In this document: positions 23,627-36,356 of the stretch, piece after piece
Layout of the letters: the number at the start of each line of letters is the position of its first letter
Position numbering within the stretch: position 1 is the stretch's first letter
Notes under the pieces: model-generated
Told to the model about the DNA's origin: nothing
Seen by the model: only the letters and a program-made list of their open reading frames with translations
The model's database searches: none
Source of the DNA: Cladorhizidae sp. MBARI D1340-BT2
Taxonomy: Eukaryota; Porifera; Demospongiae; Poecilosclerida; Cladorhizidae
Direction: 5' to 3'
DNA: 64,000 nucleotides
NCBI GenBank assembly: GCA_028752905.1
Contig: JAQNBH010000003.1
Span: 26,041,989-26,105,988, forward strand
Translations under genes and position numbers: made by a program

Positions 23627-24536
23627 CAGGGAGAGACCTATCTTAATAGCTATATATCAAGTTTATACAGTGAAGTGTGGAGAATCTATGAAGCTAACCT
23701 GTTTAGCATCAAGATAGAGAACACATAGAGAAACCTATCTTGTGATTCTATGTATGCAGAATATACGGATGTTTGGTATCAAGAGAGAGAACAGAGAGAG
23801 GCCTACCTTTAGAGCTATATATCAAGTCTATTCAGTGAAGTGTGGAGAATCTATGAAGCTAACATGTTTAGCTCAAGATAGAGAACACTGAGAGATACCT
23901 ATCTTGCAAGTCCACTACAGTGAAGTGTGCAGAATATATGGATGTTTGGTATCAAGAGAGAGCACTTAGAGAGTCCTATCTTAATAGCTATACATCAAGT
24001 CTATTCAGTGAAGTGTGGATAATCTACGAAGCTAAACATGTTTAGCATCAAGTAAGAGTACAATTCATAACTGCCCTAATTAACAAGACCAAAGTCCCAG
24101 ATTTTGTCAACTGATAGAGAAGGCCCCTTATCTGCAACATGTCAACAGATTATCAATAAATGTAGTGGTTTTTCACTGGCAGGCCACCGCTTTGGCAACT
24201 GGAAAACGCCAGGAAAGATCGCAAACCTTACCACTTCAAATCACCATAACTTGCTAATACTTAGAGTAATCAAAATTTTGGCACGTACAAAAGACAGATA
24301 ATTAGAAGGGCTATCTGGTGATATAAAAGATTTCTTTTTTGGTTAAAGTGTAGAAAAGTTATGAGCTTTACGGCAAAAAAGCAAGATTTTTGGGGGGAAA
24401 ATGAGAAACATATAGACCAAATTAGGGCAAATATCAAGATAGAGAACACATAATGAAACCTATCATTCGAATCATATCAAGTCCATTACAGTGAAGTGTG
24501 CAGAATATTATGGATGTTTGATATCAACAGAGAGCA
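23627..24536 (+). repeat. Monomer U27
   Basis: 910 bp, extra C. 51G, 545T, T block, 6 G, 871G. Pairs with U55. Confidence 0.95.
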
Positions 24537-25445
24537 CAGGGAGAGACCTATCTTAATAGCTATATATCAAGTTTATACAGTGAAGTGTGGAGAATCTATG
24601 AAGCTAACCTGTTTAGCATCAAGATAGAGAACACATAGAGAAACCTATCTTGTGATTCTATGTATGCAGAATATACGGATGTTTGGTATCAAGAGAGAGA
24701 ACAGAGAGAGGCCTACCTTTAGAGCTATATATCAAGTCTATTCAGTGAAGTGTGGAGAATCTATGAAGCTAACATGTTTAGCTCAAGATAGAGAACACTG
24801 AGAGATACCTATCTTGCAAGTCCACTACAGTGAAGTGTGCAGAATATATGGATGTTTGGTATCAAGAGCGAGCACTTAGAGAGTCCTATCTTAATAGCTA
24901 TACATCAAGTCTATTCAGTGAAGTGTGGATAATCTACGAAGCTAAACATGTTTAGCATCAAGTAAGAGTACAATTCATAACTGCCCTAATTAACAAGACC
25001 AAAGTCCCAGATTTTGTCAACTGATAGAGAAGGCCCTTATCTGCAACATGTCAACAGATTATCTATAAATGTAGTGGTTTTTCACTGGCAGGCCACCGCT
25101 TTGGCAACTGGAAAACGCCAGGAAAGATCGCAAACCTTACCACTTCAAATCACCATAACTTGCTAATACTTAGAGTAATCAAAATTTTGGCACGTACAAA
25201 AGACAGATAATTAGAAGGGCTATCTGGTGATATAAAAGATTTCTTTTTTGGTTAAAGTGTAGAAAAGTTATGAGCTTTACGGCAAAAAAGCAAGATTTTT
25301 GGGGGGAAAATGAGAAACATATAGACCAAATTAGGGCAAATATCAAGATAGAGAACACATAATGAAACCTATCATTCGAATCATATCAAGTCCATTACAG
25401 TGAAGTGTGCAGAATATTATGGATGTTTGATATCAACAGAGAGCA
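24537..25445 (+). repeat. Monomer U28
   Basis: 909 bp. 51G, 333C, 528T, 545T, T block, 6 G. Same as U23; pairs with U56. Confidence 0.95.
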
Positions 25446-26354
25446 CAGGGAGAGACCTATCTTAATAGCTATATATCAAGTTTATACAGTGAAGTATGGA
25501 GAATCTATGAAGCTAACCTGTTTAGCATCAAGATAGAGAACACATAGAGAAACCTATCTTGTGATTCTATGTATGCAGAATATACGGATGTTTGGTATCA
25601 AGAGAGAGAACAGAGAGAGGCCTACCTTTAGAGCTATATATCAAGTATATTCAGTGAAGTGTGGAGAATCTATGAAGCTAACATGTTTAGCTCAAGATAG
25701 AGAACACTGAGAGATACCTATCTTGCAAGTCCACTACAGTGAAGTGTGCAGAATATATGGATGTTTGGTATCAAGAGAGAGCACTTAGAGAGTCCTATCT
25801 TAATAGCTATACATCAAGTCTATTCAGTGAAGTGTGGATAATCTACGAAGCTAAACATGTTTAGCATCAAGTAAGAGTACAATTCATAACTGCCCTAATT
25901 AACAAGACCAAAGTCCCAGATTTTGTCAACTGATAGAGAAGGCCCTTATCTGCAACATGTCAACAGATTATCAATAAATGTAGTGGTTTATCACTGGCAG
26001 GCCACCGCTTTGGCAACTGGAAAACGCCAGGAAAGATCGCAAACCTTACCACTTCAAATCACCATAACTTGCTAATACTTAGAGTAATCAAAATTTTGGC
26101 ACGTACAAAAGACAGATAATTAGAAGGGCTATCTGGTGATATAAAAGATTTCTTTTTTGGTTAAAGTGTAGAAAAGTTATGAGCTTTACGGCAAAAAAGC
26201 AAGATTTTTGGGGGGAAAATGAGAAACATATAGACCAAATTAGGGCAAATATCAAGATAGAGAACACATAATGAAACCTATCATTCGAATCATATCAAGT
26301 CCATTACAGTGAAGTGTGCAGAATATTATGGATGTTTGATATCAACAGAGAGCA
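25446..26354 (+). repeat. Monomer U29
   Basis: 909 bp. 51A, 545A, T block, 6 G. Private AAGTATATTCAG (C to A at about 25647), absent from partner U57. Confidence 0.95.
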
Positions 26355-27263
26355 CAGGGAGAGACCTATCTTAATAGCTATATATCAAGTTTATACAGTG
26401 AAGTATGGAGAATCTATGAAGCTAACCTGTTTAGCATCAAGATAGAGAACACATAGAGAAACCTATCTTGTGATTCTATGTATGCAGAATATACGGATGT
26501 TTGGTATCAAGAGAGAGAACAGAGAGAGGCCTACCTTTAGAGCTATATATCAAGTCTATTCAGTGAAGTGTGGAGAATCTATGAAGCTAACATGTTTAGC
26601 TCAAGATAGAGAACACTGAGAGATACCTATCTTGCAAGTCCACTACAGTGAAGTGTGCAGAATATATGGATGTTTGGTATCAAGAGAGAGCACTTAGAGA
26701 GTCCTATCTTAATAGCTATACATCAAGTCTATTCAGTGAAGTGTGGATAATCTACGAAGCTAAACATGTTTAGCATCAAGTAAGAGTACAATTCATAACT
26801 GCCCTAATTAACAAGACCAAAGTCCCAGATTTTGTCAACTGATAGAGAAGGCCCTTATCTGCAACATGTCAACAGATTATCAATAAATGTAGTGGTTTAT
26901 CACTGGCAGGCCACCGCTTTGGCAACTGGAAAACGCCAGGAAAGATCGCAAACCTTACCACTTCAAATCACCATAACTTGCTAATACTTAGAGTAATCAA
27001 AATTTTGGCACGTACAAAAGACAGATAATTAGAAGGGCTATCCGGTGATATAAATAATTTCTTTTTTGGGTAAAGTGTAGCAAAGTTATGAGCTTTACGG
27101 CAAAAAAGCAAGATTTTTGGGGGGAAAATGAGAAACATATAGACCAAATTAGGGCAAATATCAAGATAGAGAACACATAATGAAACATATCATTCGAATC
27201 ATATCAAGTCCATTACAGTGAAGTGTGCAGAATATTATGGATGTTTGATATCAACAGAGAGCA
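26355..27263 (+). repeat. Monomer U30
   Basis: 909 bp. 51A, 545A, Ct block, 6 G, 833A. Pairs with U58. Confidence 0.95.
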
Positions 27264-28168
27264 CAGGGAGAGACCTATCTTAATATATATCAAGTTTATA
27301 CAGTGAAGTGTGGAGAATCTATGAAGCTAACCTGTTTAGCATCAAGATAGAGAACACATAGAGAAACCTATCTTGTGATTCTATGTATGCAGAATATACG
27401 GATGTTTGGTATCAAGAGAGAGAACAGAGAGAGGCCTACCTTTAGAGCTATATATCAAGTCTATTCAGTGAAGTGTGGAGAATCTATGAAGCTAACATGT
27501 TTAGCTCAAGATAGAGAACACTGAGAGATACCTATCTTGCAAGTCCACTACAGTGAAGTGTGCAGAATATATGGATGTTTGGTATCAAGAGAGAGCACTT
27601 AGAGAGTCCTATCTTAATAGCTATACATCAAGTCTATTCAGTGAAGTGTGGATAATCTACGAAGCTAAACATGTTTAGCATCAAGTAAGAGTACAATTCA
27701 TAACTGCCCTAATTAACAAGACCAAAGTCCCAGATTTTGTCAACTGATAGAGAAGGCCCTTATCTGCAACATGTCAACAGATTATCAATAAATGTAGTGG
27801 TTTATCACTGGCAGGCCACCGCTTTGGCAACTGGAAAACGCCAGGAAAGATCGCAAACCTTACCACTTCAAATCACCATAACTTGCTAATACTTAGAGTA
27901 ATCAAAATTTTGGCACGTACAAAAGACAGATAATTAGAAGGGCTATCCGGTGATATAAAAAATTTCTTTTTTGGGTAAAGTGTAGCAAAGTTATGAGCTT
28001 TACGGCAAAAAAGCAAGATTTTTGGGGGGAAAATGAGAAACATATAGACCAAATTAGGGCAAATATCAAGATAGAGAACACATAATGAAACCTATCATTC
28101 GAATCATATCAAGTCCATTACAGTGAAGTGTGCAGAATATTATGGATGTTTGATATCAACAGAGAGCA
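27264..28168 (+). repeat. Monomer U31 (905 bp)
   Basis: 4-bp deletion at 21-24. 545A, C block, 6 G. Pairs with U59. Confidence 0.95.
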
Positions 28169-29078
28169 CAGGGAGAGACCTATCTTAATAGCTATATATC
28201 AAGTTTATACAGTGAAGTGTGGAGAATCTATGAAGCTAACCTGTTTAGCATCAAGATAGAGAACACATAGAGAAACCTATCTTGTGATTCTATGTATGCA
28301 GAATATACGGATGTTTGGTATCAAGAGAGAGAACAGAGAGAGGCCTACCTTTAGAGCTATATATCAAGTCTATTCAGTGAAGTGTGGAGAATCTATGAAG
28401 CTAACATGTTTAGCTCAAGATAGAGAACACTGAGAGATACCTATCTTGCAAGTCCACTACAGTGAAGTGTGCAGAATATATGGATGTTTGGTATCAAGAG
28501 AGAGCACTTAGAGAGTCCTATCTTAATAGCTATACATCAAGTCTATTCAGTGAAGTGTGGATAATCTACGAAGCTAAACATGTTTAGCATCAAGTAAGAG
28601 TACAATTCATAACTGCCCTAATTAACAAGACCAAAGTCCCAGATTTTGTCAACTGATAGAGAAGGCCCCTTATCTGCAACATGTCAACAGATTATCAATA
28701 AATGTAGTGGTTTTTCACTGGCAGGCCACCGCTTTGGCAACTGGAAAACGCCAGGAAAGATCGCAAACCTTACCACTTCAAATCACCATAACTTGCTAAT
28801 ACTTAGAGTAATCAAAATTTTGGCACGTACAAAAGACAGATAATTAGAAGGGCTATCTGGTGATATAAAAGATTTCTTTTTTGGTTAAAGTGTAGAAAAG
28901 TTATGAGCTTTACGGCAAAAAAGCAAGATTTTTGGGGGGAAAATGAGAAACATATAGACCAAATTAGGGCAAATATCAAGATAGAGAACACATAATGAAA
29001 CCTATCATTCGAATCATATCAAGTCCATTACAGTGAAGTTTGCAGAATATTATGGATGTTTGATATCAACAGAGAGCA
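28169..29078 (+). repeat. Monomer U32
   Basis: 910 bp, extra C. 51G, 545T, T block, 6 G, 871T. Pairs with U60. Confidence 0.95.
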
Positions 29079-29987
29079 CAGGGAGAGACCTATCTTAATA
29101 GCTATATATCAAGTTTATACAGTGAAGTGTGGAGAATCTATGAAGCTAACCTGTTTAGCATCAAGATAGAGAACACATAGAGAAACCTATCTTGTGATTC
29201 TATGTATGCAGAATATACGGATGTTTGGTATCAAGAGAGAGAACAGAGAGAGGCCTACCTTTAGAGCTATATATCAAGTCTATTCAGTGAAGTGTGGAGA
29301 ATCTATGAAGCTAACATGTTTAGCTCAAGATAGAGAACACTGAGAGATACCTATCTTGCAAGTCCACTACAGTGAAGTGTGCAGAATATATGGATGTTTG
29401 GTATCAAGAGAGAGCACTTAGAGAGTCCTATCTTAATAGCTATACATCAAGTCTATTCAGTGAAGTGTGGATAATCTACGAAGCTAAACATGTTTAGCAT
29501 CAAGTAAGAGTACAATTCATAACTGCCCTAATTAACAAGACCAAAGTCCCAGATTTTGTCAACTGATAGAGAAGGCCCTTATCTGCAACATGTCAACAGA
29601 TTATCAATAAATGTAGTGGTTTATCACTGGCAGGCCACCGCTTTGGCAACTGGAAAACGCCAGGAAAGATCGCAAACCTTACCACTTCAAATCACCATAA
29701 CTTGCTAATACTTAGAGTAATCAAAATTTTGGCACGTACAAAAGACAGATAATTAGAAGGGCTATCTGGTGATATAAAAGATTTCTTTTTTGGTTAAAGT
29801 GTAGAAAAGTTATGAGCTTTACGGCAAAAAAGCAAGATTTTTGGGGGGAAAATGAGAAACATATAGACCAAATTAGGGCAAATATCAAGATAGAGAACAC
29901 ATAATGAAACCTATCATTCGAATCATATCAAGTCCATTACAGTGAAGTTTGCAGAATATTATGGATGTTTGATATCAACAGAGAGCA
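29079..29987 (+). repeat. Monomer U33
   Basis: 909 bp. 51G, 545A, T block, 6 G, 871T. Pairs with U61. Confidence 0.95.
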
Positions 29988-30897
29988 CAGGGAGAGACCT
30001 ATCTTAATAGCTATATATCAAGTTTATACAGTGAAGTGTGGAGAATCTATGAAGCTAACCTGTTTAGCATCAAGATAGAGAACACATAGAGAAACCTATC
30101 TTGTGATTCTATGTATGCAGAATATACGGATGTTTGGTATCAAGAGAGAGAACAGAGAGAGGCCTACCTTTAGAGCTATATATCAAGTCTATTCAGTGAA
30201 GTGTGGAGAATCTATGAAGCTAACATGTTTAGCTCAAGATAGAGAACACTGAGAGATACCTATCTTGCAAGTCCACTACAGTGAAGTGTGCAGAATATAT
30301 GGATGTTTGGTATCAAGAGAGAGCACTTAGAGAGTCCTATCTTAATAGCTATACATCAAGTCTATTCAGTGAAGTGTGGATAATCTACGAAGCTAAACAT
30401 GTTTAGCATCAAGTAAGAGTACAATTCATAACTGCCCTAATTAACAAGACCAAAGTCCCAGATTTTGTCAACTGATAGAGAAGGCCCCTTATCTGCAACA
30501 TGTCAACAGATTATCAATAAATGTAGTGGTTTTTCACTGGCAGGCCACCGCTTTGGCAACTGGAAAACGCCAGGAAAGATCGCAAACCTTACCACTTCAA
30601 ATCACCATAACTTGCTAATACTTAGAGTAATCAAAATTTTGGCACGTACAAAAGACAGATAATTAGAAGGGCTATCTGGTGATATAAAAGATTTCTTTTT
30701 TGGTTAAAGTGTAGAAAAGTTATGAGCTTTACGGCAAAAAAGCAAGATTTTTGGGGGGAAAATGAGAAACATATAGACCAAATTAGGGCAAATATCAAGA
30801 TAGAGAACACATAATGAAACCTATCATTCGAATCATATCAAGTCCATTACAGTGAAGTTTGCAGAATATTATGGATGTTTGATATCAACAGAGAGCA
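29988..30897 (+). repeat. Monomer U34
   Basis: 910 bp, extra C. 545T, T block, 6 G, 871T. Pairs with U62. Confidence 0.95.
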
Positions 30898-31806
30898 CAG
30901 GGAGAGACCTATCTTAATAGCTATATATCAAGTTTATACAGTGAAGTGTGGAGAATCTATGAAGCTAACCTGTTTAGCATCAAGATAGAGAACACATAGA
31001 GAAACCTATCTTGTGATTCTATGTATGCAGAATATACGGATGTTTGGTATCAAGAGAGAGAACAGAGAGAGGCCTACCTTTAGAGCTATATATCAAGTCT
31101 ATTCAGTGAAGTGTGGAGAATCTATGAAGCTAACATGTTTAGCTCAAGATAGAGAACACTGAGAGATACCTATCTTGCAAGTCCACTACAGTGAAGTGTG
31201 CAGAATATATGGATGTTTGGTATCAAGAGAGAGCACTTAGAGAGTCCTAACTTAATAGCTATACATCAAGTCTATTCAGTGAAGTGTGGATAATCTACGA
31301 AGCTAAACATGTTTAGCATCAAGTAAGAGTACAATTCATAACTGCCCTAATTAACAAGACCAAAGTCCCAGATTTTGTCAACTGATAGAGAAGGCCCTTA
31401 TCTGCAACATGTCAACAGATTATCAATAAATGTAGTGGTTTATCACTGGCAGGCCACCGCTTTGGCAACTGGAAAACGCCAGGAAAGATCGCAAACCTTA
31501 CCACTTCAAATCACCATAACTTGCTAATACTTAGAGTAATCAAAATTTTGGCACGTACAAAAGACAGATAATTAGAAGGGCTATCCGGTGATATAAAAAA
31601 ATTCTTTTTTGGGTAAAGTGTAGAAAAGTTATGAGCTTTACGGCAAAAAAGCAAGATTTTTGGGGGGAAAATGAGAAACATATAGACCAAATTAGGGCAA
31701 ATATCAAGATAGAGAACACATAATGAAACCTATCATTCGAATCATATCAAGTCCATTACAGTGAAGTGTGCAGAATATTATGGATGTTTGATATCAACAG
31801 AGAGCA
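30898..31806 (+). repeat. Monomer U35
   Basis: 909 bp. 545A, hybrid block with a longer A run (7 A before TTC), 6 G. Private CCTAACTTAAT (T to A at about 31250), absent from partner U63. Confidence 0.95.
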
Positions 31807-32714
31807 CAGGGAGAGACCTATCTTAATAGCTATATATCAAGTTTATACAGTGAAGTGTGGAGAATCTATGAAGCTAACCTGTTTAGCATCAAGATAGAGA
31901 ACACATAGAGAAACCTATCTTGTGATTCTATGTATGCAGAATATACGGATGTTTGGTATCAAGAGAGAGAACAGAGAGAGGCCTACCTTTAGAGCTATAT
32001 ATCAAGTCTATTCAGTGAAGTGTGGAGAATCTATGAAGCTAACATGTTTAGCTCAAGATAGAGAACACTGAGAGATACCTATCTTGCAAGTCCACTACAG
32101 TGAAGTGTGCAGAATATATGGATGTTTGGTATCAAGAGAGAGCACTTAGAGAGTCCTATCTTAATAGCTATACATCAAGTCTATTCAGTGAAGTGTGGAT
32201 AATCTACGAAGCTAAACATGTTTAGCATCAAGTAAGAGTACAATTCATAACTGCCCTAATTAACAAGACCAAAGTCCCAGATTTTGTCAACTGATAGAGA
32301 AGGCCCTTATCTGCAACATGTCAACAGATTATCAATAAATGTAGCGGTTTATCACTGGCAGGCCACCGCTTTGGCAACTGGAAAACGCCAGGAAAGATCG
32401 CAAACCTTACCACTTCAAATCACCATAACTTGCTAATACTTAGAGTAATCAAAATTTTGGCACGTACAAAAGACAGATAATTAGAAGGGCTATCCGGTGA
32501 TATAAAAAATTCTTTTTTGGGTAAAGTGTAGCAAAGTTATGAGCTTTACGGCAAAAAAGCAAGATTTTTGGGGGGGAAATGAGAAACATATAGACCAAAT
32601 TAGGGCAAATATCAAGATAGAGAACACATAATGAAACCTATCATTCGAATCATATCAAGTCCATTACAGTGAAGTGTGCAGAATATTATGGATGTTTGAT
32701 ATCAACAGAGAGCA
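31807..32714 (+). repeat. Monomer U36 (908 bp)
   Basis: One base shorter in the A/T run of the block. GTAGCGG in place of GTAGTGG, 545A, 689C with 727C, 7 G. Pairs with U64. Confidence 0.95.
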
Positions 32715-33623
32715 CAGGGAGAGACCTATCTTAATAGCTATATATCAAGTTTATACAGTGAAGTGTGGAGAATCTATGAAGCTAACCTGTTTAGCATCAA
32801 GATAGAGAACACATAGAGAAACCTATCTTGTGATTCTATGTATGCAGAATATACGGATGTTTGGTATCAAGAGAGAGAACAGAGAGAGGCCTACCTTTAG
32901 AGCTATATATCAAGTCTATTCAGTGAAGTGTGGAGAATCTATGAAGCTAACATGTTTAGCTCAAGATAGAGAACACTGAGAGATACCTATCTTGCAAGTC
33001 CACTACAGTGAAGTGTGCAGAATATATGGATGTTTGGTATCAAGAGAGAGCACTTAGAGAGTCCTATCTTAATAGCTATACATCAAGTCTATTCAGTGAA
33101 GTGTGGATAATCTACGAAGCTAAACATGTTTAGCATCAAGTAAGAGTACAATTCATAACTGCCCTAATTAACAAGACCAAAGTCCCAGATTTTGTCAACT
33201 GATAGAGAAGGCCCTTATCTGCAACATGTCAACAGATTATCAATAAATGTAGTGGTTTTTCACTGGCAGGCCACCGCTTTGGCAACTGGAAAACGCCAGG
33301 AAAGATCGCAAACCTTACCACTTCAAATCACCATAACTTGCTAATACTTAGAGTAATCAAAATTTTGGCACGTACAAAAGACAGATAATTAGAAGGGCTA
33401 TCCGGTGATATAAAAAATTTCTTTTTTGGGTAAAGTGTAGCAAAGTTATGAGCTTTACGGCAAAAAAGCAAGATTTTTGGGGGGAAAATGAGAAACATAT
33501 AGACCAAATTAGGGCAAATATCAAGATAGAGAACACATAATGAAACCTATCATTCGAATCATATCAAGTCCATTACAGTGAAGTGTGCAGAATATTATGG
33601 ATGTTTGATATCAACAGAGAGCA
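32715..33623 (+). repeat. Monomer U37
   Basis: 909 bp. 51G, 545T, C block, 6 G. Last unit of the 17-kb block; pairs with U65. Confidence 0.95.
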
Positions 33624-34535
33624 CAGGGAGAGACCTATCTTAATAGCTATATATCAAGTTTATACAGTGAAGTGTGGAGAATCTATGAAGCTAACCTGTT
33701 TAGCATCAAGATAGAGAACACATAGAGAAACCTATCTTGTGATTCTATGTATGCAGAATATACGGATGTTTGGTATCAAGAGAGAGAACAGAGAGAGGCC
33801 TACCTTTAGAGCTATATATCAAGTCTATTCAGTGAAGTGTGGAGAATCTATGAAGCTAACATGTTTAGCTCAAGATAGAGAACACTGAGAGATACCTATC
33901 TTGCAAGTCCACTACAGTGAAGTGTGCAGAATATATGGATGTTTGGTATCAAGAGAGAGCACTTAGAGAGTCCTATCTTAATAGCTATACATCAAGTCTA
34001 TTCAGTGAAGTGTGGATAATCTACGAAGCTAAACATGTTTAGCATCAAGTAAGAGTACAATTCATAACTGCCCTAATTAACAAGACCAAAGTCCCAGATT
34101 TTGTCAACTGATAGAGAAGGCCCTTATCTGCAACATGTCAACAGATTATCAATAAATGTAGTGGTTTTTCACTGGCAGGCCACCGCTTTGGCAACTGGAA
34201 AACGCCAGGAAAGATCACAAACCTTACCACTTCAAATCACCATAACTTGCTAATACTTAGAGTAATCAAAATTTTGGCACGTACAAAAGACAGATAATTA
34301 GAAGGGCTATCCGGTGATATAAAAATTTTCTTTTTTGGGTAAAGTGTAGAAAAGTTATGAGCTTTACGGCAAAAAAGCAAGATTTTTGGGGGGGAAATGA
34401 GAAACATATAGACCAAATTAGGGCAAATATCAAGATAGAGAACATATAATGAAACCTATCATTCGAATCATATCAAGTCCATTACAGTGAAGTGTGCAGA
34501 ATATTATTATGGATGTTTGATATCAACAGAGAGCA
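33624..34535 (+). repeat. Monomer U38 (912 bp)
   Basis: Extra TTA near 881. Hybrid block with AAAAATTTTC, 7 G, AACATATAATG. Private ATCACAAAC (G to A at about 34217, a CpG site). Confidence 0.95.
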
Positions 34536-35447
34536 CAGGGAGAGACCTATCTTAATAGCTATATATCAAGTTTATACAGTGAAGTGTGGAGAATCTATGA
34601 AGCTAACCTGTTTAGCATCAAGATAGAGAACACATAGAGAAACCTATCTTGTGATTCTATGTATGCAGAATATACGGATGTTTGGTATCAAGAGAGAGAA
34701 CAGAGAGAGGCCTACCTTTAGAGCTATATATCAAGTCTATTCAGTGAAGTGTGGAGAATCTATGAAGCTAACATGTTTAGCTCAAGATAGAGAACACTGA
34801 GAGATACCTATCTTGCAAGTCCACTACAGTGAAGTGTGCAGAATATATGGATGTTTGGTATCAAGAGAGAGCACTTAGAGAGTCCTATCTTAATAGCTAT
34901 ACATCAAGTCTATTCAGTGAAGTGTGGATAATCTACAAGGCTAAACATGTTTAGCATCAAGTAAGAGTACAATTCATAACTGCCCTAATTAACAAGACCA
35001 AAGTCCCAGATTTTGTCAACTGATAGAGAAGGCCCTTATCTGCAACATGTCAACAGATTATCAATAAATGTAGTGGTTTTTCACTGGCAGGCCACCGCTT
35101 TGGCAACTGGAAAACGCCAGGAAAGATCGCAAACCTTACCACTTCAAATCACCATAACTTGCTAATACTTAGAGTAATCAAAATTTTGGCACGTACAAAA
35201 GACAGATAATTAGAAGGGCTATCCGGTGATATAAAAATTTTCTTTTTTGGGTAAAGTGTAGAAAAGTTATGAGCTTTACGGCAAAAAAGCAAGATTTTTG
35301 GGGGGGAAATGAGAAACATATAGACCAAATTAGGGCAAATATCAAGATAGAGAACATATAATGAAACCTATCATTCGAATCATATCAAGTCCATTACAGT
35401 GAAGTGTGCAGAATATTATTATGGATGTTTGATATCAACAGAGAGCA
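34536..35447 (+). repeat. Monomer U39 (912 bp)
   Basis: Like U38, but with CTACAAGGCT in place of CTACGAAGCT and no ATCACAAAC. Matches U66. Confidence 0.95.
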
Positions 35448-36356
35448 CAGGGAGAGACCTATCTTAATAGCTATATATCAAGTTTATACAGTGAAGTGTG
35501 GAGAATCTATGAAGCTAACCTGTTTAGCATCAAGATAGAGAACACATAGAGAAACCTATCTTGTGATTCTATGTATGCAGAATATACGGATGTTTGGTAT
35601 CAAGAGAGAGAACAGAGAGAGGCCTACCTTTAGAGCTATATATCAAGTCTATTCAGTGAAGTGTGGAGAATCTATGAAGCTAACATGTTTAGCTCAAGAT
35701 AGAGAACACTGAGAGATACCTATCTTGCAAGTCCACTACAGTGAAGTGTGCAGAATATATGGATGTTTGGTATCAAGAGAGAGCACTTAGAGAGTCCTAT
35801 CTTAATAGCTATACATCAAGTCTATTCAGTGAAGTGTGGATAATCTACGAAGCTAAACATGTTTAGCATCAAGTAAGAGTACAATTCATAACTGCCCTAA
35901 TTAACAAGACCAAAGTCCCAGATTTTGTCAACTGATAGAGAAGGCCCTTATCTGCAACATGTCAACAGATTATCAATAAATGTAGTGGTTTTTCACTGGC
36001 AGGCCACCGCTTTGGCAACTGGAAAACGCCAGGAAAGATCGCAAACCTTACCACTTCAAATCACCATAACTTGCTAATACTTAGAGTAATCAAAATTTTG
36101 GCACGTACAAAAGACAGATAATTAGAAGGGCTATCTGGTGATATAAAAGATTTCTTTTTTGGTTAAAGTGTAGAAAAGTTATGAGCTTTACGGCAAAAAA
36201 GCAAGATTTTTGGGGGGAAAATGAGAAACATATAGACCAAATTAGGGCAAATATCAAGATAGAGAACACATAATGAAACCTATCATTCGAATCATATCAA
36301 GTCCATTACAGTGAAGTGTGCAGAATATTATGGATGTTTGATATCAACAGAGAGCA
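35448..36356 (+). repeat. Monomer U40
   Basis: 909 bp. 51G, 333A, 545T, T block, 6 G. In the position of U8 but lacking its 333C. Confidence 0.95.

Larger units (their letters stand above)
19995..24536 (+). repeat. Five-monomer HOR unit U23-U27, first copy (4,542 bp)
   Basis: Order: 333C with 528T; 51A with 545A and T block; Ct block with 833A; 905-bp monomer with 545A; extra-C monomer with T block. The same five-unit order follows immediately in U28-U32, also 4,542 bp. The copies differ in U29 (private A at about 25647) and at position 871 of the last unit (G in U27, T in U32). Confidence 0.93.
24537..29078 (+). repeat. Five-monomer HOR unit U28-U32, second copy (4,542 bp)
   Basis: Directly adjacent tandem duplicate of U23-U27, same length. 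The 528T variant, which changes AATAAA to TATAAA, is found only in U23, U28 and the downstream homologue U56. Confidence 0.93.
28169..30897 (+). repeat. U32-U34 run sharing 871T
   Basis: Three consecutive monomers end with GTGAAGTTTGCAG in place of GTGAAGTGTGCAG. The outer two carry the extra C and 545T, and the middle one lacks the extra C and has 545A. This gives a 1,819-bp alternation. The same trio occurs as U60-U62. Elsewhere 871T is seen only in U17 and U46. Confidence 0.88.
16363..33623 (+). repeat. Higher-order repeat block, copy 1 (U19-U37, 17,261 bp)
   Basis: Nineteen consecutive monomers whose variant order recurs in U47-U65 at a constant offset of 25,444 bp, which is 28 monomers. 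Matching markers include the Ct-block/short-monomer pairs U19-U20, U25-U26 and U30-U31, the extra-C units U27, U32 and U34, the 871T run U32-U34, and the 908-bp unit U36. Differences from copy 2 that I could see are at U23 position 528, U23 position 771, U24 position 51, a private C-to-A in U29 and a private T-to-A in U35. Confidence 0.95.
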
